A DNA stretch of 64,000 nt. It comes from JAIUNP01 sp020161975 (GTDB taxonomy: Bacteria; Pseudomonadota; Alphaproteobacteria; Rhizobiales; Beijerinckiaceae). The notes beneath the pieces are model-generated. The model made no database searches. It was not told the origin of the DNA and was given only the letters and a program-made list of their open reading frames with translations. The DNA is taken from contig DAIOGK010000008.1 of the NCBI GenBank assembly GCA_036745275.1, positions 62,001-126,000 on the forward strand, in the 5' to 3' direction. The position numbers were made by a program, and so were the translations under genes. Shown one piece after another: positions 19,050-27,658 of this stretch (within the stretch, counting starts at the first letter, position 1; every line of letters begins with the position of its first letter).

Positions 19050-20077
19050 GCGCTCACCCTTGCGGTTTCCATTTCGCCCCCTGCGGACCCCAGAAACGCC
19101 GCCTCAAGCCCCGTTTGCACAACCTCGGGCATATCGGATGTCAGCAGGCGTTCGACCTCGCCGCCTGCAAGCACCGCGCCATGGCGCTGCGCCTCTTCCA
19201 GGTAGGCCGCCACATGTTTGCGGGCGTGGCGCAGCCCCTTGTCGCGGCCCATGGCGCCAAGCAGCCAGTCATAATGTTCCAGCGCCGCATCCGCCATGTC
19301 CCGCGCGGTCGGCGCACGCCATTCAACACCGGCCAGCCGCGCGGAAATCTGCCCCAAAAGCCACGGACGGCCCATGGCCGCACGCCCGACCATGACGAGA
19401 TTGGCCCCCGAAGCCTGAAGCGCCTGCCGCGCCGATTCCGGTCCGTCGATATCGCCATTGACGACCAGCGGCAGCGCAATCGCCTCCCGCACGGCCTTCA
19501 CGGCGCGCCAATCCGCCTCGCCCTTGTAGAATTGCTGACGCGTGCGCCCGTGAATGGTGACAAGGCGAACGCCCAGTCCTTCAGCCCGCCGCGAAAGCTC
19601 CGCCGCATTCAAACTGGCGTGATCCCAGCCGAGCCGTGTTTTCAGTGTCACAGGCACGGAAACAGCGCGCACCGTCGCCTCAATCAATCGGCAGGCGTTG
19701 TCGAGGTCGCGCATCAGGGCAGAACCGGACCAGCCGTTCGTGACACGCTTTGCAGGACACCCCATGTTGATGTCGATGATATCCGCGCCCGCCGCTTCGG
19801 CCGCGCGCGCACCTTCGGCCATCCAATGGGCCTCGCAGCCGGCAATCTGCACGACATGCGGCGACACACCGTCGCCCTCGGCTCGCAGAACCGCTTCGGT
19901 CTGCCGCAGGGCAAGCTGATCCGACGCCACCATTTCGGAGACCACCATGGCCGCACCGAACCGCATTGCAATCCGCCGCAAGCCAGCGTCCGTGATACCC
20001 GACATCGGCGCCAGCACGGCGCATCCGGCCAGCGTTACACTGCCAACAGAAACAGCATCGGGTGAATTTTTGATCAT
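19046..20077 (-). CDS. dusB: tRNA-dihydrouridine synthase DusB (NifR3)
   Basis: The 343-residue FMN TIM-barrel enzyme begins with LAGCAVLAPMSGITDAGLRR. The catalytic cysteine is Cys107 in INMGCPAKRVTNG, and the FMN and RNA motifs VTIHGRTRQQFYKG and VNGDI follow. It reduces uridine to dihydrouridine in the tRNA D-loop. Linkage to ntrBC gave the old name nifR3 in Rhodobacter and rhizobia, and its ATG here begins that operon. The divergent ispDF gene is 129 bases away, and the shared gap is richer in A/T. Confidence 0.94.
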   Translation of the reverse strand: MIKNSPDAVSVGSVTLAGCAVLAPMSGITDAGLRRIAMRFGAAMVVSEMVASDQLALRQTEAVLRAEGDGVSPHVVQIAGCEAHWMAEGARAAEAAGADIIDINMGCPAKRVTNGWSGSALMRDLDNACRLIEATVRAVSVPVTLKTRLGWDHASLNAAELSRRAEGLGVRLVTIHGRTRQQFYKGEADWRAVKAVREAIALPLVVNGDIDGPESARQALQASGANLVMVGRAAMGRPWLLGQISARLAGVEWRAPTARDMADAALEHYDWLLGAMGRDKGLRHARKHVAAYLEEAQRHGAVLAGGEVERLLTSDMPEVVQTGLEAAFLGSAGGEMETARVSA

Positions 20078-20206
20078 TGTGCCTAAATTTTATGCACATT
20101 TGCGGTTTGGTTCAATCCTATCCCATTTGGTGCATCGCAGCAAACACAGCCCTGTGATTGACCGCCGCGCCCAACAAGACCACATAGGCGGACAAAGGAG
20201 ACCACC

Positions 20207-21397
20207 ATGACCAGCCTGCCCGCCGTTGCCCTGATTGTCGCCGCCGGTCGCGGCACGCGCATGGGCGGCGAGGTGCCGAAACAGTTTCTCGATCTCTGCG
20301 GCCAGCCGGCCCTGTCGCGGGCGCTCGGTGCCTTCCTCTGCCATCCGATGGTGTCTGGCGCCGTAATCGTCATCCATCCCGATGATCGCGCCCACGCGAA
20401 GGATGCCGTTTCCAGGGCCGCCAACCCTGAGGCAAAGCCCGTCACGCTTGCCGAAGGCGGCGCGACGCGCCAGCAATCGGTGGCGGCGGGTCTTGACGCT
20501 CTTTCTGTTGCCGAGGACGCGCTGGTGCTGATCCATGACGCTGCACGTCCGTTCGTCAGCGAAAGTCTGATCACGCGCGCCATCAGCGCCGGTCTTCGCC
20601 ATGATGCGGCTGTGCCCGTGCTGCCGGTGGTCGATACCATCGTCACGGTCGATGCCGCCGGCCTCCAGACCGGCACCGCTGACCGCACGAGCCTGCGCGC
20701 CGTGCAGACGCCGCAGGTGTTTCGCCTGGGCGCTATCCGCGCGGCTCATGCTGCCGTAGTTCAGACCGGACGCGATGATTTCACCGACGATGCCGGCGTG
20801 ATCCGCGCGCAGGGCGGTGTGGTGGCAACCTTCGCCGGCTGCCCCAACGCCTTCAAGTTGACAACGCCCGAGGATGTTGCGCGCGCAGACAGCGCGTTGA
20901 GGCGCAACCTGACCGATATTCGCGCCGCCACGGGTTATGATGTGCATCAGTTCGGCCCTGGCGATCACATCATGCTGGGAGGCGTACGCATTGCCCATGA
21001 TCAGGGTGTCGTCGGCCATTCGGATGCCGATGTGCTGCTGCATGCACTGACCGATGCGCTGCTCGGCGCCATTGGCGATGGCGATATCGGGATTCACTTT
21101 CCACCGTCCGACATGCGCTGGAAGGGCGCGGCCTCGCGGGTGTTTCTGGCCGAAGCCGTGCGCCGCGTGAAGGCGCGGGGCGGCGAGATCCGCTGCCTCG
21201 ATGGCACGGTTGTTTGCGAGGCGCCGCGCATTGGTCCGCACCGCGAAGCCATCCGGGCACTGATTTCGGAGGTTGCGGGCATCGACATCAGCCGCGTTGG
21301 CCTGAAAGCCACGACCTCGGAAAAGATGGGGTTCACCGGTCGCCGCGAAGGAATCGCGGCGCTCGCCACTGCAACCATCGCCCTGCCGGAGGTCTGA
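20207..21397 (+). CDS. ispDF: Bifunctional IspD-IspF enzyme of the MEP isoprenoid pathway
   Basis: The 396-residue fusion has IspD first (about 1-230): LIVAAGRGTRMGGEVPKQF for CTP binding, then LIHDAARPFV and AVQTPQ. IspF follows (about 236-396): TGYDVHQF with metal ligands Asp245 and His247, GHSDADVLLHALTDALLGA and IGIHFPPSD. It makes CDP-methylerythritol and then, after IspE, the cyclodiphosphate. The fusion is usual in many alphaproteobacteria. GGAG lies seven bases before the ATG. The cinA-type gene starts one base after its stop. Confidence 0.96.
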   Translation: MTSLPAVALIVAAGRGTRMGGEVPKQFLDLCGQPALSRALGAFLCHPMVSGAVIVIHPDDRAHAKDAVSRAANPEAKPVTLAEGGATRQQSVAAGLDALSVAEDALVLIHDAARPFVSESLITRAISAGLRHDAAVPVLPVVDTIVTVDAAGLQTGTADRTSLRAVQTPQVFRLGAIRAAHAAVVQTGRDDFTDDAGVIRAQGGVVATFAGCPNAFKLTTPEDVARADSALRRNLTDIRAATGYDVHQFGPGDHIMLGGVRIAHDQGVVGHSDADVLLHALTDALLGAIGDGDIGIHFPPSDMRWKGAASRVFLAEAVRRVKARGGEIRCLDGTVVCEAPRIGPHREAIRALISEVAGIDISRVGLKATTSEKMGFTGRREGIAALATATIALPEV

Positions 21398-21398
21398 T

Positions 21399-21911
21399 AT
21401 GATTCAAGCTGCGCGCATCCGTCTTGCCACCGCTATTCTCGCCGCCGCCCGGGCAAAGGGCATCATGATCGCCACCGCCGAATCCTGCACGGGCGGGTTG
21501 GTCGCCGCCGCACTCACTGACATTGCCGGTTCGTCCGACGTGCTGGACCGGGGCTTTGTCACCTATTCCAACGAGGCGAAGGCCGAGATGCTGGGCGTTC
21601 CCCCTGCGTTGATTGCCGCCCATGGCGCGGTCTCGCCCGAGGTGGCAGGCGCGATGGCGCTGGGGGCACTCAAGCACAGTCGCGCGGGGCTGACTGTGTC
21701 GATTACCGGCATCGCAGGCCCGGGGGGGGGCAGCGCGGCCAAGCCTGTGGGGCTGGTGCATTTCGCGATTGCGGGGCGAGACGGCGCCGTCAACCGCGTC
21801 GAGCGGCGCTTCGGCTCGAAGTCGCGGGCGCAAATCCGGCAACTGGCGCTGGAAACCGCGCTCAACCTGCTGATGGATGCCCTCGCCGAGCCGCCATCGC
21901 AATTTGCCTGA
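21399..21911 (+). CDS. pncC: CinA C-terminal-domain protein (nicotinamide-nucleotide amidase family)
   Basis: The 170-residue protein contains only the CinA C-terminal domain: MIATAESCTGGLVAAALTDIAGSSDVLDRGF (split here only by its own length) and TGIAGPGGGSAAKPVGLV. In the stand-alone E. coli form (PncC), the serine and lysine in these motifs belong to the catalytic site that deamidates NMN to nicotinic acid mononucleotide. That activity is inferred from the family. It is translationally close to ispDF, one base after its stop; this pairing is common in Rhizobiales without a known biochemical link. Confidence 0.85.
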   Translation: MIQAARIRLATAILAAARAKGIMIATAESCTGGLVAAALTDIAGSSDVLDRGFVTYSNEAKAEMLGVPPALIAAHGAVSPEVAGAMALGALKHSRAGLTVSITGIAGPGGGSAAKPVGLVHFAIAGRDGAVNRVERRFGSKSRAQIRQLALETALNLLMDALAEPPSQFA

Positions 21912-22032
21912 CCGCCATCGGCGGCACCGGCGAAGGCGCAAGTTTGCGACGCAGGTTCAGTCCGCCATCAGAAACAGTTGACAGCCCGGCCCGGAGAGTG
22001 GCTTCACTCGCCGCGGATTAAAGGGATCTTCC

Positions 22033-23349
22033 ATGGCTCAGGCCCCGAAAATATCGTTTGTCTCGCTCGGCTGTCCGAAGGCACTGGTCGATTCCGAGCG
22101 CATCATCACCCGGCTTCGGGCCGAAGGGTATGAATTGTCGAAGACGCATCCGGGGTCCGACCTCGTGATCGTCAACACCTGCGGCTTTCTTGACAGCGCC
22201 AAGGCGGAATCGCTCGATGCCATCGGCACGGCGCTGAATGAAAACGGCAAGGTGATCGTGACCGGTTGCATGGGCGCCGAACCCGAGCAGATCCGCGAGA
22301 AGTTTCCCAATGTGTTGGCGATCACCGGCCCGCAAGCCTACGAAAGCGTGATGAATGCGGTGCATGACGCTGCCCCGCCGGCCCATTCGCCCTTCCTCGA
22401 TCTCGTGCCGGAACAGGGTGTCAAGCTCACGCCGCGCCACTACGCGTATCTGAAGATTTCCGAAGGCTGCAACAACCGCTGCTCCTTCTGCATCATCCCC
22501 AGGCTGCGCGGCGATCTCGTCTCGCGCCCCGCCGGCGATGTGCTGCGCGAGGCGGAAAAGCTGGTGAAGGCGGGCGTGAAGGAACTGCTCGTCATTTCGC
22601 AAGATACCTCGGCCTATGGCGTCGATCTCAAGTATGCGCCGTCGATGTGGGGCGACCGAGAGGTTCGCACACGGTTTTACGACCTTGCGAAGGAGCTTGG
22701 CGGTCTCGGCGCCTGGGTACGGCTCCATTACGTCTACCCCTACCCGCATGTGGATGAGGCCATCCAGCTGATGGCGGATGGGGTGGTGCTGCCCTATCTC
22801 GACATTCCGTTCCAGCACGCAGCGCCGAATGTGCTGAAAGCCATGAAGCGCCCTGCTCATCAGGAAAAGACGCTCGATCGAATCCGCAAATGGCGCGAAA
22901 TCTGCCCGGATCTTGCCATCCGTTCGACCTTCATTGTCGGCTTCCCCGGCGAAACGGAGGAGGATTTCCAGATGCTGCTCGACTGGCTGACCGAGGCGAA
23001 GCTCGAAAAGGTCGGAGCTTTCAAATACGAGCCGGTGCGCGGCGCTCCCGCCAATGATCTCGGCCTCGCCATGGTGCCGCCCGAGGTGCAGCAGCAGCGC
23101 TATGATCGCTTCATGAAGCACCAGCAGGCGATTTCCGCCAGGCTCATGCAGCGCCGCGTGGGCAAGCGGCTCCCGGTCATCATTGACGAGGTCGGGCCGT
23201 CCGTCGCCAGGGGGCGGTCGAAGTACGATGCGCCGGAGATCGACGGCAACGTGTTCGTGTCCTCGCGGCGCCCGCTGCGCGTCGGCGATATCGTTTCGGT
23301 CAAAATCGAGCGCGCGGACGCCTACGACCTGCACGGCATCGCGGTCTGA
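22033..23349 (+). CDS. rimO: RimO, ribosomal protein S12 methylthiotransferase
   Basis: The 438-residue radical-SAM methylthiotransferase has an N-terminal MTTase domain (SLGCPKALVDSE, VNTCGF, VTGCMG) with cluster cysteines 14, 50 and 79. The radical-SAM motif CNNRCSFC supplies Cys146, Cys150 and Cys153. A C-terminal TRAM domain starts about residue 370. SLGCPKxLVDSE and the overall length point to RimO rather than MiaB. It adds a methylthio group to the conserved aspartate of S12. A 121-base gap separates it from pncC, so it may be transcribed alone. Confidence 0.94.
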   Translation: MAQAPKISFVSLGCPKALVDSERIITRLRAEGYELSKTHPGSDLVIVNTCGFLDSAKAESLDAIGTALNENGKVIVTGCMGAEPEQIREKFPNVLAITGPQAYESVMNAVHDAAPPAHSPFLDLVPEQGVKLTPRHYAYLKISEGCNNRCSFCIIPRLRGDLVSRPAGDVLREAEKLVKAGVKELLVISQDTSAYGVDLKYAPSMWGDREVRTRFYDLAKELGGLGAWVRLHYVYPYPHVDEAIQLMADGVVLPYLDIPFQHAAPNVLKAMKRPAHQEKTLDRIRKWREICPDLAIRSTFIVGFPGETEEDFQMLLDWLTEAKLEKVGAFKYEPVRGAPANDLGLAMVPPEVQQQRYDRFMKHQQAISARLMQRRVGKRLPVIIDEVGPSVARGRSKYDAPEIDGNVFVSSRRPLRVGDIVSVKIERADAYDLHGIAV

Positions 23350-23407
23350 TCGCCGGGCACGTCAGATCAAAATGCAGCCCCGCCTGCGTCGCTGGGGGCG
23401 GATTTCA

Positions 23408-23425
23408 GTTCGGCGCGGGCCGAAC
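23408..23425. terminator. GC hairpin between convergent rimO and PepSY gene
   Basis: GTTCGGC (23408-23414) and GCCGAAC (23419-23425) form a perfect 7-base stem with a 4-base loop. No T run follows on either strand, so termination activity is doubtful. Confidence 0.3.
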
Positions 23426-23467
23426 CCGCGCGGGCGCCGCGGCAAAGCGCCGCGCGCTCTGATGCGC

Positions 23468-24415
23468 CTACTCTGCCGGGTTGGTCGCAGCGGCACGCGC
23501 CGCCCGCGCCTTCTTGTTCTGGAACTTGCGATACTGCTTCCTGAAAAACAGCCAGAGGCCGGTCCCCATCAGCAGCATGAAGCCCAGCGAGGTGATGATC
23601 ATCGCAATGCCGGTCCAGATGCCGAAGATGTTGCCCTCATGGATGCCACGCGCGATGTTGCGTTGGAGCGGCAGGAGCCCCTCCTTCGTCACGGCGTAGG
23701 CGCGCGCCTCCTGCCCGTCCCACATCCGTACCATCTGGCGGCCACCACGCTGGCGCAGCCAGATCAGGCGCGAAAGGTCCTGCGACTGGCCGATGATCCT
23801 CACGGCTTCGGCGACGGGCAATGGCTGCGTCCGCGCGATCGGCGGAGCGGCGGTGACATTCATCGACACGCCTGTGGCGATGAAGATGCCGGTCAGGGGC
23901 GAGAGAATGAGCAACGGCAGCAGGAACCACGACACTGCCTTGTGCCAACCGGACACTGTATTGAGAATGCGCGGCAACCCCATCAAAATGCCAAGTGCGA
24001 TGAGGACCAGCATCACATAAGTGGACACCACCGTCAGTTCGAGATTGGCGATGGTGACGTGCTCATGCAGGCGGCGGTTCGCCCGGAAAAACTCGGACAT
24101 CGACCAGCTTCCGTCGTCGACGGCCGGTGCGCGGGTCAAGAGATCGATCTCGACCTCGCCTTCCGGCCCGGCGCCGTCGATTACCAGCGTGTTCTCATAT
24201 GTGCGATGATTGAGGCCGCGCGCCTTGCCCTCGGGGTCGTATTTAGCAAGGTATTTGCCGATTTCCTCAGCCGTCAGCGTCCCGTTTTCGATGTTGTTAT
24301 ACTGGACGACCGGCTCAACCGAAAGGACTAGTCCGGTAAACACCAGAATGGCCAGCGGCACCGAAAAGATGACCGCAAGCCAGCCGTGAATTTTCAGGTA
24401 CCACTGCTTCAGCAT
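23468..24415 (-). CDS. PepSY-associated transmembrane protein
   Basis: The 315-residue protein starts MLKQWYLKIHGWLAVIFSVP, with GGAGG six bases upstream of the second of two adjacent ATGs. It follows the PepSY-TM plan: a first membrane segment with the conserved histidine in KIHGWLAV, a large periplasmic region with PepSY-like repeats, then segments near AWLMLVLIALGILMG-type and HKAVSWFLLPLLILSPLTG sequences, and a last one at the basic C-terminus (RKQYRKFQNKKARAARAA). Relatives such as PiuB and FoxB are linked to siderophore-iron reduction, but no siderophore gene is adjacent. I found no ICE-like box upstream. Confidence 0.8.
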   Translation of the reverse strand: MLKQWYLKIHGWLAVIFSVPLAILVFTGLVLSVEPVVQYNNIENGTLTAEEIGKYLAKYDPEGKARGLNHRTYENTLVIDGAGPEGEVEIDLLTRAPAVDDGSWSMSEFFRANRRLHEHVTIANLELTVVSTYVMLVLIALGILMGLPRILNTVSGWHKAVSWFLLPLLILSPLTGIFIATGVSMNVTAAPPIARTQPLPVAEAVRIIGQSQDLSRLIWLRQRGGRQMVRMWDGQEARAYAVTKEGLLPLQRNIARGIHEGNIFGIWTGIAMIITSLGFMLLMGTGLWLFFRKQYRKFQNKKARAARAAATNPAE

Positions 24416-24499
24416 CATCGGCCTCCGATCTATTCCAGTGCTCAGGCATAAGATGCAACACCGCAATCACAAGTGAATTCTTTGCAATCTTTGGGGGGG

Positions 24500-24534
24500 C
24501 GGCAAAAAGCAAACGGGGCGCCGAAGCGCCCCGT
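24500..24534 (-). terminator. Intrinsic terminator of the BMP transporter operon
   Basis: Read on the minus strand, the stem ACGGGGCGC / GCGCCCCGT closes a TTCG tetraloop and is followed by TTTGCTTTTT. The nine-base stem (24513-24521 with 24526-24534) starts 26 bases after the stop of the binding-protein gene. Confidence 0.85.
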
Positions 24535-24559
24535 CCCATCCTGTGCGAAAAGGCGGCGA

Positions 24560-25618
24560 TTATTTCGGCAGCTTGTCGTCGATGCCCTGAACGTAAAAGT
24601 TCATCGAGGTGACCTGCGCGTCGGTCAGCGCGTCCTTGCACTCAACTTCCTTGCCGTCCTGATTCACGATCGGGCACTTGAAGGGGTTGAGCGCGCCCGA
24701 AGCGATGGCCTTCTCGGTCGCTTCGGCCATGGCCTTCACCTCAGGCGGCATGTTGACGTAGGGGCCCATCTTGACCTCACCCTTTGCGAGACCTTCAAAG
24801 CTGTCCTGCGACGCCCACTTGCCCTCAAGAACGGCCTTGGTGCGCTCGATGTAATAGGGCGACCAGTTGTCGATGATCGAGGTGAGGATGTTGTTCGGCG
24901 CGAACTTCGACATGTCGGAGGCCTGGCCGAAAGCGAACTTGCCGCGCGCGGCCGCCTGCTGGAGCGGCGCCGGGCTGTCGGTGTGCTGGGTGATGACATC
25001 GGCGCCCTGATCGAGCAGCGCCTTGGCAGCATCGCCCTCCTTGCCGGGATCGAACCAGGTGTTTGCCCAGACGATCTTGATCTTGACGTTCGGATTCACC
25101 GACTTTGCGCCGAGGAAGAAGGCATTGATGCCGGCCACAACTTCCGGAATCGGGAAGGCACCGACATAGCCGATGGTGTTCGACTTGGTCATTTTGCCGG
25201 CGATCTGGCCGATGATATAGCGCCCCTCATGGAATTTCGCCGAATAGGTGGCGACGTTCTTGTCGCGCTTGAAGCCGGTCGCGTGCTCGAACTTCACATC
25301 CGGATACTTCTTGGCCACTGCAAGCGTCGGCTCCATGTAGCCGAAGGAGGTGGTGAAGATCAGCTTGTGCCCGGTGCGGGCGAGCTGCTCGATCGAACGG
25401 GCGCTGTCAGCCTCCGGCACGTTCTCGATATACGAGGTCTCGACCTGCGCCCCGAGCGCCTTCTCGATGGCAATGCGGCCCTGATCATGCTGATAGGACC
25501 AGCCGAAATCGCCCACCGGGCCGACATAGATGAAGCCGACCTTCAGCTTCTGCTGGGCAGCAGCGGGCGCAACCGAAAGGGCGACAGCCGCTGCTGCGCC
25601 CAGAAGATATTTCAACAT
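24560..25618 (-). CDS. BMP-family periplasmic substrate-binding protein (nucleoside-type ABC importer)
   Basis: The 352-residue protein has a signal peptide (MLKYLLGAAAAVALSVAPAAA, cut near residue 21) but no lipobox cysteine, so it is a free periplasmic protein. The BMP/PnrA fold is shown by KVGFIYVGPVGDFGWSYQHD, IGYVGAFPIPEVVAGINAF and a C-terminal KCPI...CKD cysteine pair. BMP proteins with YufO/P/Q-type transporters bind purine nucleosides or related compounds; the exact ligand is not clear. It is the last gene of the importer operon and sits just before a strong terminator. A 103-base gap from the permease gene could hold a promoter or processing site to boost this subunit. Confidence 0.9.
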   Translation of the reverse strand: MLKYLLGAAAAVALSVAPAAAQQKLKVGFIYVGPVGDFGWSYQHDQGRIAIEKALGAQVETSYIENVPEADSARSIEQLARTGHKLIFTTSFGYMEPTLAVAKKYPDVKFEHATGFKRDKNVATYSAKFHEGRYIIGQIAGKMTKSNTIGYVGAFPIPEVVAGINAFFLGAKSVNPNVKIKIVWANTWFDPGKEGDAAKALLDQGADVITQHTDSPAPLQQAAARGKFAFGQASDMSKFAPNNILTSIIDNWSPYYIERTKAVLEGKWASQDSFEGLAKGEVKMGPYVNMPPEVKAMAEATEKAIASGALNPFKCPIVNQDGKEVECKDALTDAQVTSMNFYVQGIDDKLPK

Positions 25619-25721
25619 GGTGGACTCCCTGTTCCTTGTAGCCTGATATTCCAGACCTTTTTCAAACAAGGCAAGGGGCGTTTTTCGGCGTGCACAATAT
25701 CATTAGGATAGGGTCCTGCCC

Positions 25722-26609
25722 CTACCGATCCGGCACGAACGGCTGGCCGAGTGACCCCGCTGCTCCGGCGCCGCGCCGCCCGGCCATGGAGAGCACGACA
25801 AGGGCCACGATGGTCATCAGATAGGGCAACATCGAGAGAAATTGCGAGGGAATACCAATAGCGCCAGCCTGCGCGTGCAGCTGGGCAATCAGAATTGCGC
25901 CGAAGAGATAGGCCCCCGCCACCAGCCGCCAGACACTGCCCGCAGCAAAGACCACCAGCGCAAGCGCAATCCAGCCGCGCCCCGCCGTCATGCCCGGCGA
26001 CCAGAAGCGCGTGTAGATGAGCGACAGATACGCCCCGGCAAGCCCCGCGCAGAGGCCACCGAACAGCACGGCAAGGAGCCGCACCTTCAGGACCGGCAGG
26101 CCGAGCGCATGGGCCGAACCATGACTTTCGCCGACGCCGCGCAGGATCAGCCCCGCGCGTGTACGGTTCAGCAGCCACGCCGTGCCGACCATCAGCACGA
26201 AGGAGAGGCAGACGATGGGATCAAGCCCGAAGACCAGCGCCGGGATCGGCGGACGCGGCTGGCCGACAAAGGGCTGACCGATCAGCCCGGCAAGCCCCAG
26301 CCCGAAAATCGTGATCGCCAGTCCGGTCGCGACCTGGTTGGTGGCCAGACCGAGCGCGAACAACGCGAAAATGCCGGCCATCACCATGCCGGCTAGCGCG
26401 CCGATGGCAAGGCCCAGATAGGAATTGTCTAGGACCACCGCCCCGGCAAAGCCGAGCGAGGCGCCCATGATCATCATGCCCTCGACCCCGAGATTGAGCA
26501 CGCCCGAACGCTCGACGACATGTTCGCCCAGCGCTGCGATGACCAGCGGCGTCGCGGCAGTGATGACGGTGGCGAGGATGAGGGGAAGGAGTTCGATCAC
26601 GCGTTCCAC
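25722..26609 (-). CDS. ABC importer inner-membrane permease 2 (BMP/nucleoside type)
   Basis: The 295-residue polytopic permease carries the BPD_transp_2 motif GVLNLGVEGMMIMGASLGF near residues 36-54, then about eight membrane segments. It resembles YufQ/NupQ, the second permease of nucleoside-type importers. Its start overlaps the end of the preceding permease gene by 13 bases. It pairs with that permease to form the channel for the BMP-bound substrate. Confidence 0.9.
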   Translation of the reverse strand: MERVIELLPLILATVITAATPLVIAALGEHVVERSGVLNLGVEGMMIMGASLGFAGAVVLDNSYLGLAIGALAGMVMAGIFALFALGLATNQVATGLAITIFGLGLAGLIGQPFVGQPRPPIPALVFGLDPIVCLSFVLMVGTAWLLNRTRAGLILRGVGESHGSAHALGLPVLKVRLLAVLFGGLCAGLAGAYLSLIYTRFWSPGMTAGRGWIALALVVFAAGSVWRLVAGAYLFGAILIAQLHAQAGAIGIPSQFLSMLPYLMTIVALVVLSMAGRRGAGAAGSLGQPFVPDR

Positions 26610-27658
26610 CTCACCTTGTATCGCGTCAGCGCCTCACCGGCGAGAATGCACAGGAGCAGCAGCCCCATGAAGGCGCGGGTCATGTCGAAGGGCAGCTTCA
26701 GCATGATCTGCGCCGTCTCCGAGCCGATCAGCAGAATGGCCAGCACCAGCGCGGAGACGAGCGCACCGACGGGGTTCAGCCGTCCGAGAAAGGCGACGAT
26801 GATCGCGGTGAAGCCGTAGCCCTGGCTGATCGACGGTTGAAGCTGGCCCATGTTGGCCGAAACCTCGATGATGCCGGCTAGCCCCGCCAGCGCGCCGGAA
26901 ATCGCAAACACCGCCAGCGTCAGCCGGTGATCGTTGAAGCCGGCGAAATTGGCGGCGCGCGGCGCTTCCCCCGTGGCGCTGACCGCAAAGCCGAAGCGGC
27001 TGCGCCCCAGAAGCACCACCGCGCCCAGAACGGCCAGCAGCGCCAGCAGCACACCTCCATGCAGCTTGCCGCCCTCCCAGAGCGGGCCGAGCGTGGCAGC
27101 CGCATCGAAATTCACCGATTTCGGGAAGTTGAACGCCGTCCGGTCGCGCCATGGCCCACGGACGAGATAATCGAGCGCGAGTTCTGCGACATAGACGAGC
27201 ATCAGCGAGGACAGGATCTCCGAAATGCCGAAGCGGTTGCGCAAGGCGGCGGGAATGAGGCCATAGACAAGGCCGCCCGCCATGCCGGCGATCAGCATGG
27301 CCGGCAAAATCCACACTCCCTCCATGCCATGGGCCGCAATTGCCACCCAGCCGCCGAACATCCCGCCCACGACATATTGTCCCTCCGCGCCGATGTTCCA
27401 GCGATTGGCGCGCACGGCGAAAATGAGACCGATGGCGATCAGCGTCAGCGGCGTTGCCTTCAGGATCACCTCCTGCAGGCTCCAGGCGGTGGTGAGCGGC
27501 TCGACGACATAGACATCCGCCGCCGTTTTCAACGATTTGCCCATCGCGAGCAGCACCAGCGCGGCAATGACCAGCGCCACGACAAAGGCAACGAGCGGCG
27601 TCACGATCTCGCGAACGCGGCTGACGCCCTGACGGGGAACGAGCGACAACACCATCAT
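26597..27658 (-). CDS. ABC importer inner-membrane permease 1 (BMP/nucleoside type)
   Basis: The 353-residue permease begins MMVLSLVPRQGVSRVREIVTP. The family motif NRWNIGAEGQYVVGGMFGGW lies in the first third, and SQGYGFTAIIVAFLGRLNP near the end. It is longer than its partner at the N-terminus, as in YufP/NupP. The start overlaps the ATPase stop by four bases (ATGA). Both permeases, the ATPase and the binding protein form one importer. Confidence 0.9.
   Translation of the reverse strand: MMVLSLVPRQGVSRVREIVTPLVAFVVALVIAALVLLAMGKSLKTAADVYVVEPLTTAWSLQEVILKATPLTLIAIGLIFAVRANRWNIGAEGQYVVGGMFGGWVAIAAHGMEGVWILPAMLIAGMAGGLVYGLIPAALRNRFGISEILSSLMLVYVAELALDYLVRGPWRDRTAFNFPKSVNFDAAATLGPLWEGGKLHGGVLLALLAVLGAVVLLGRSRFGFAVSATGEAPRAANFAGFNDHRLTLAVFAISGALAGLAGIIEVSANMGQLQPSISQGYGFTAIIVAFLGRLNPVGALVSALVLAILLIGSETAQIMLKLPFDMTRAFMGLLLLCILAGEALTRYKVRWNA

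Noticed and set aside
20078..20206. tRNA-like segment (GGTTCAATCC) between dusB and ispDF
   Set aside because: No acceptor or anticodon stem could be folded around it.
22018..23334. 438-codon minus-strand frame covering rimO
   Set aside because: rimO on the plus strand has all cluster cysteines and the TRAM domain; the antisense product shows no recognisable features.
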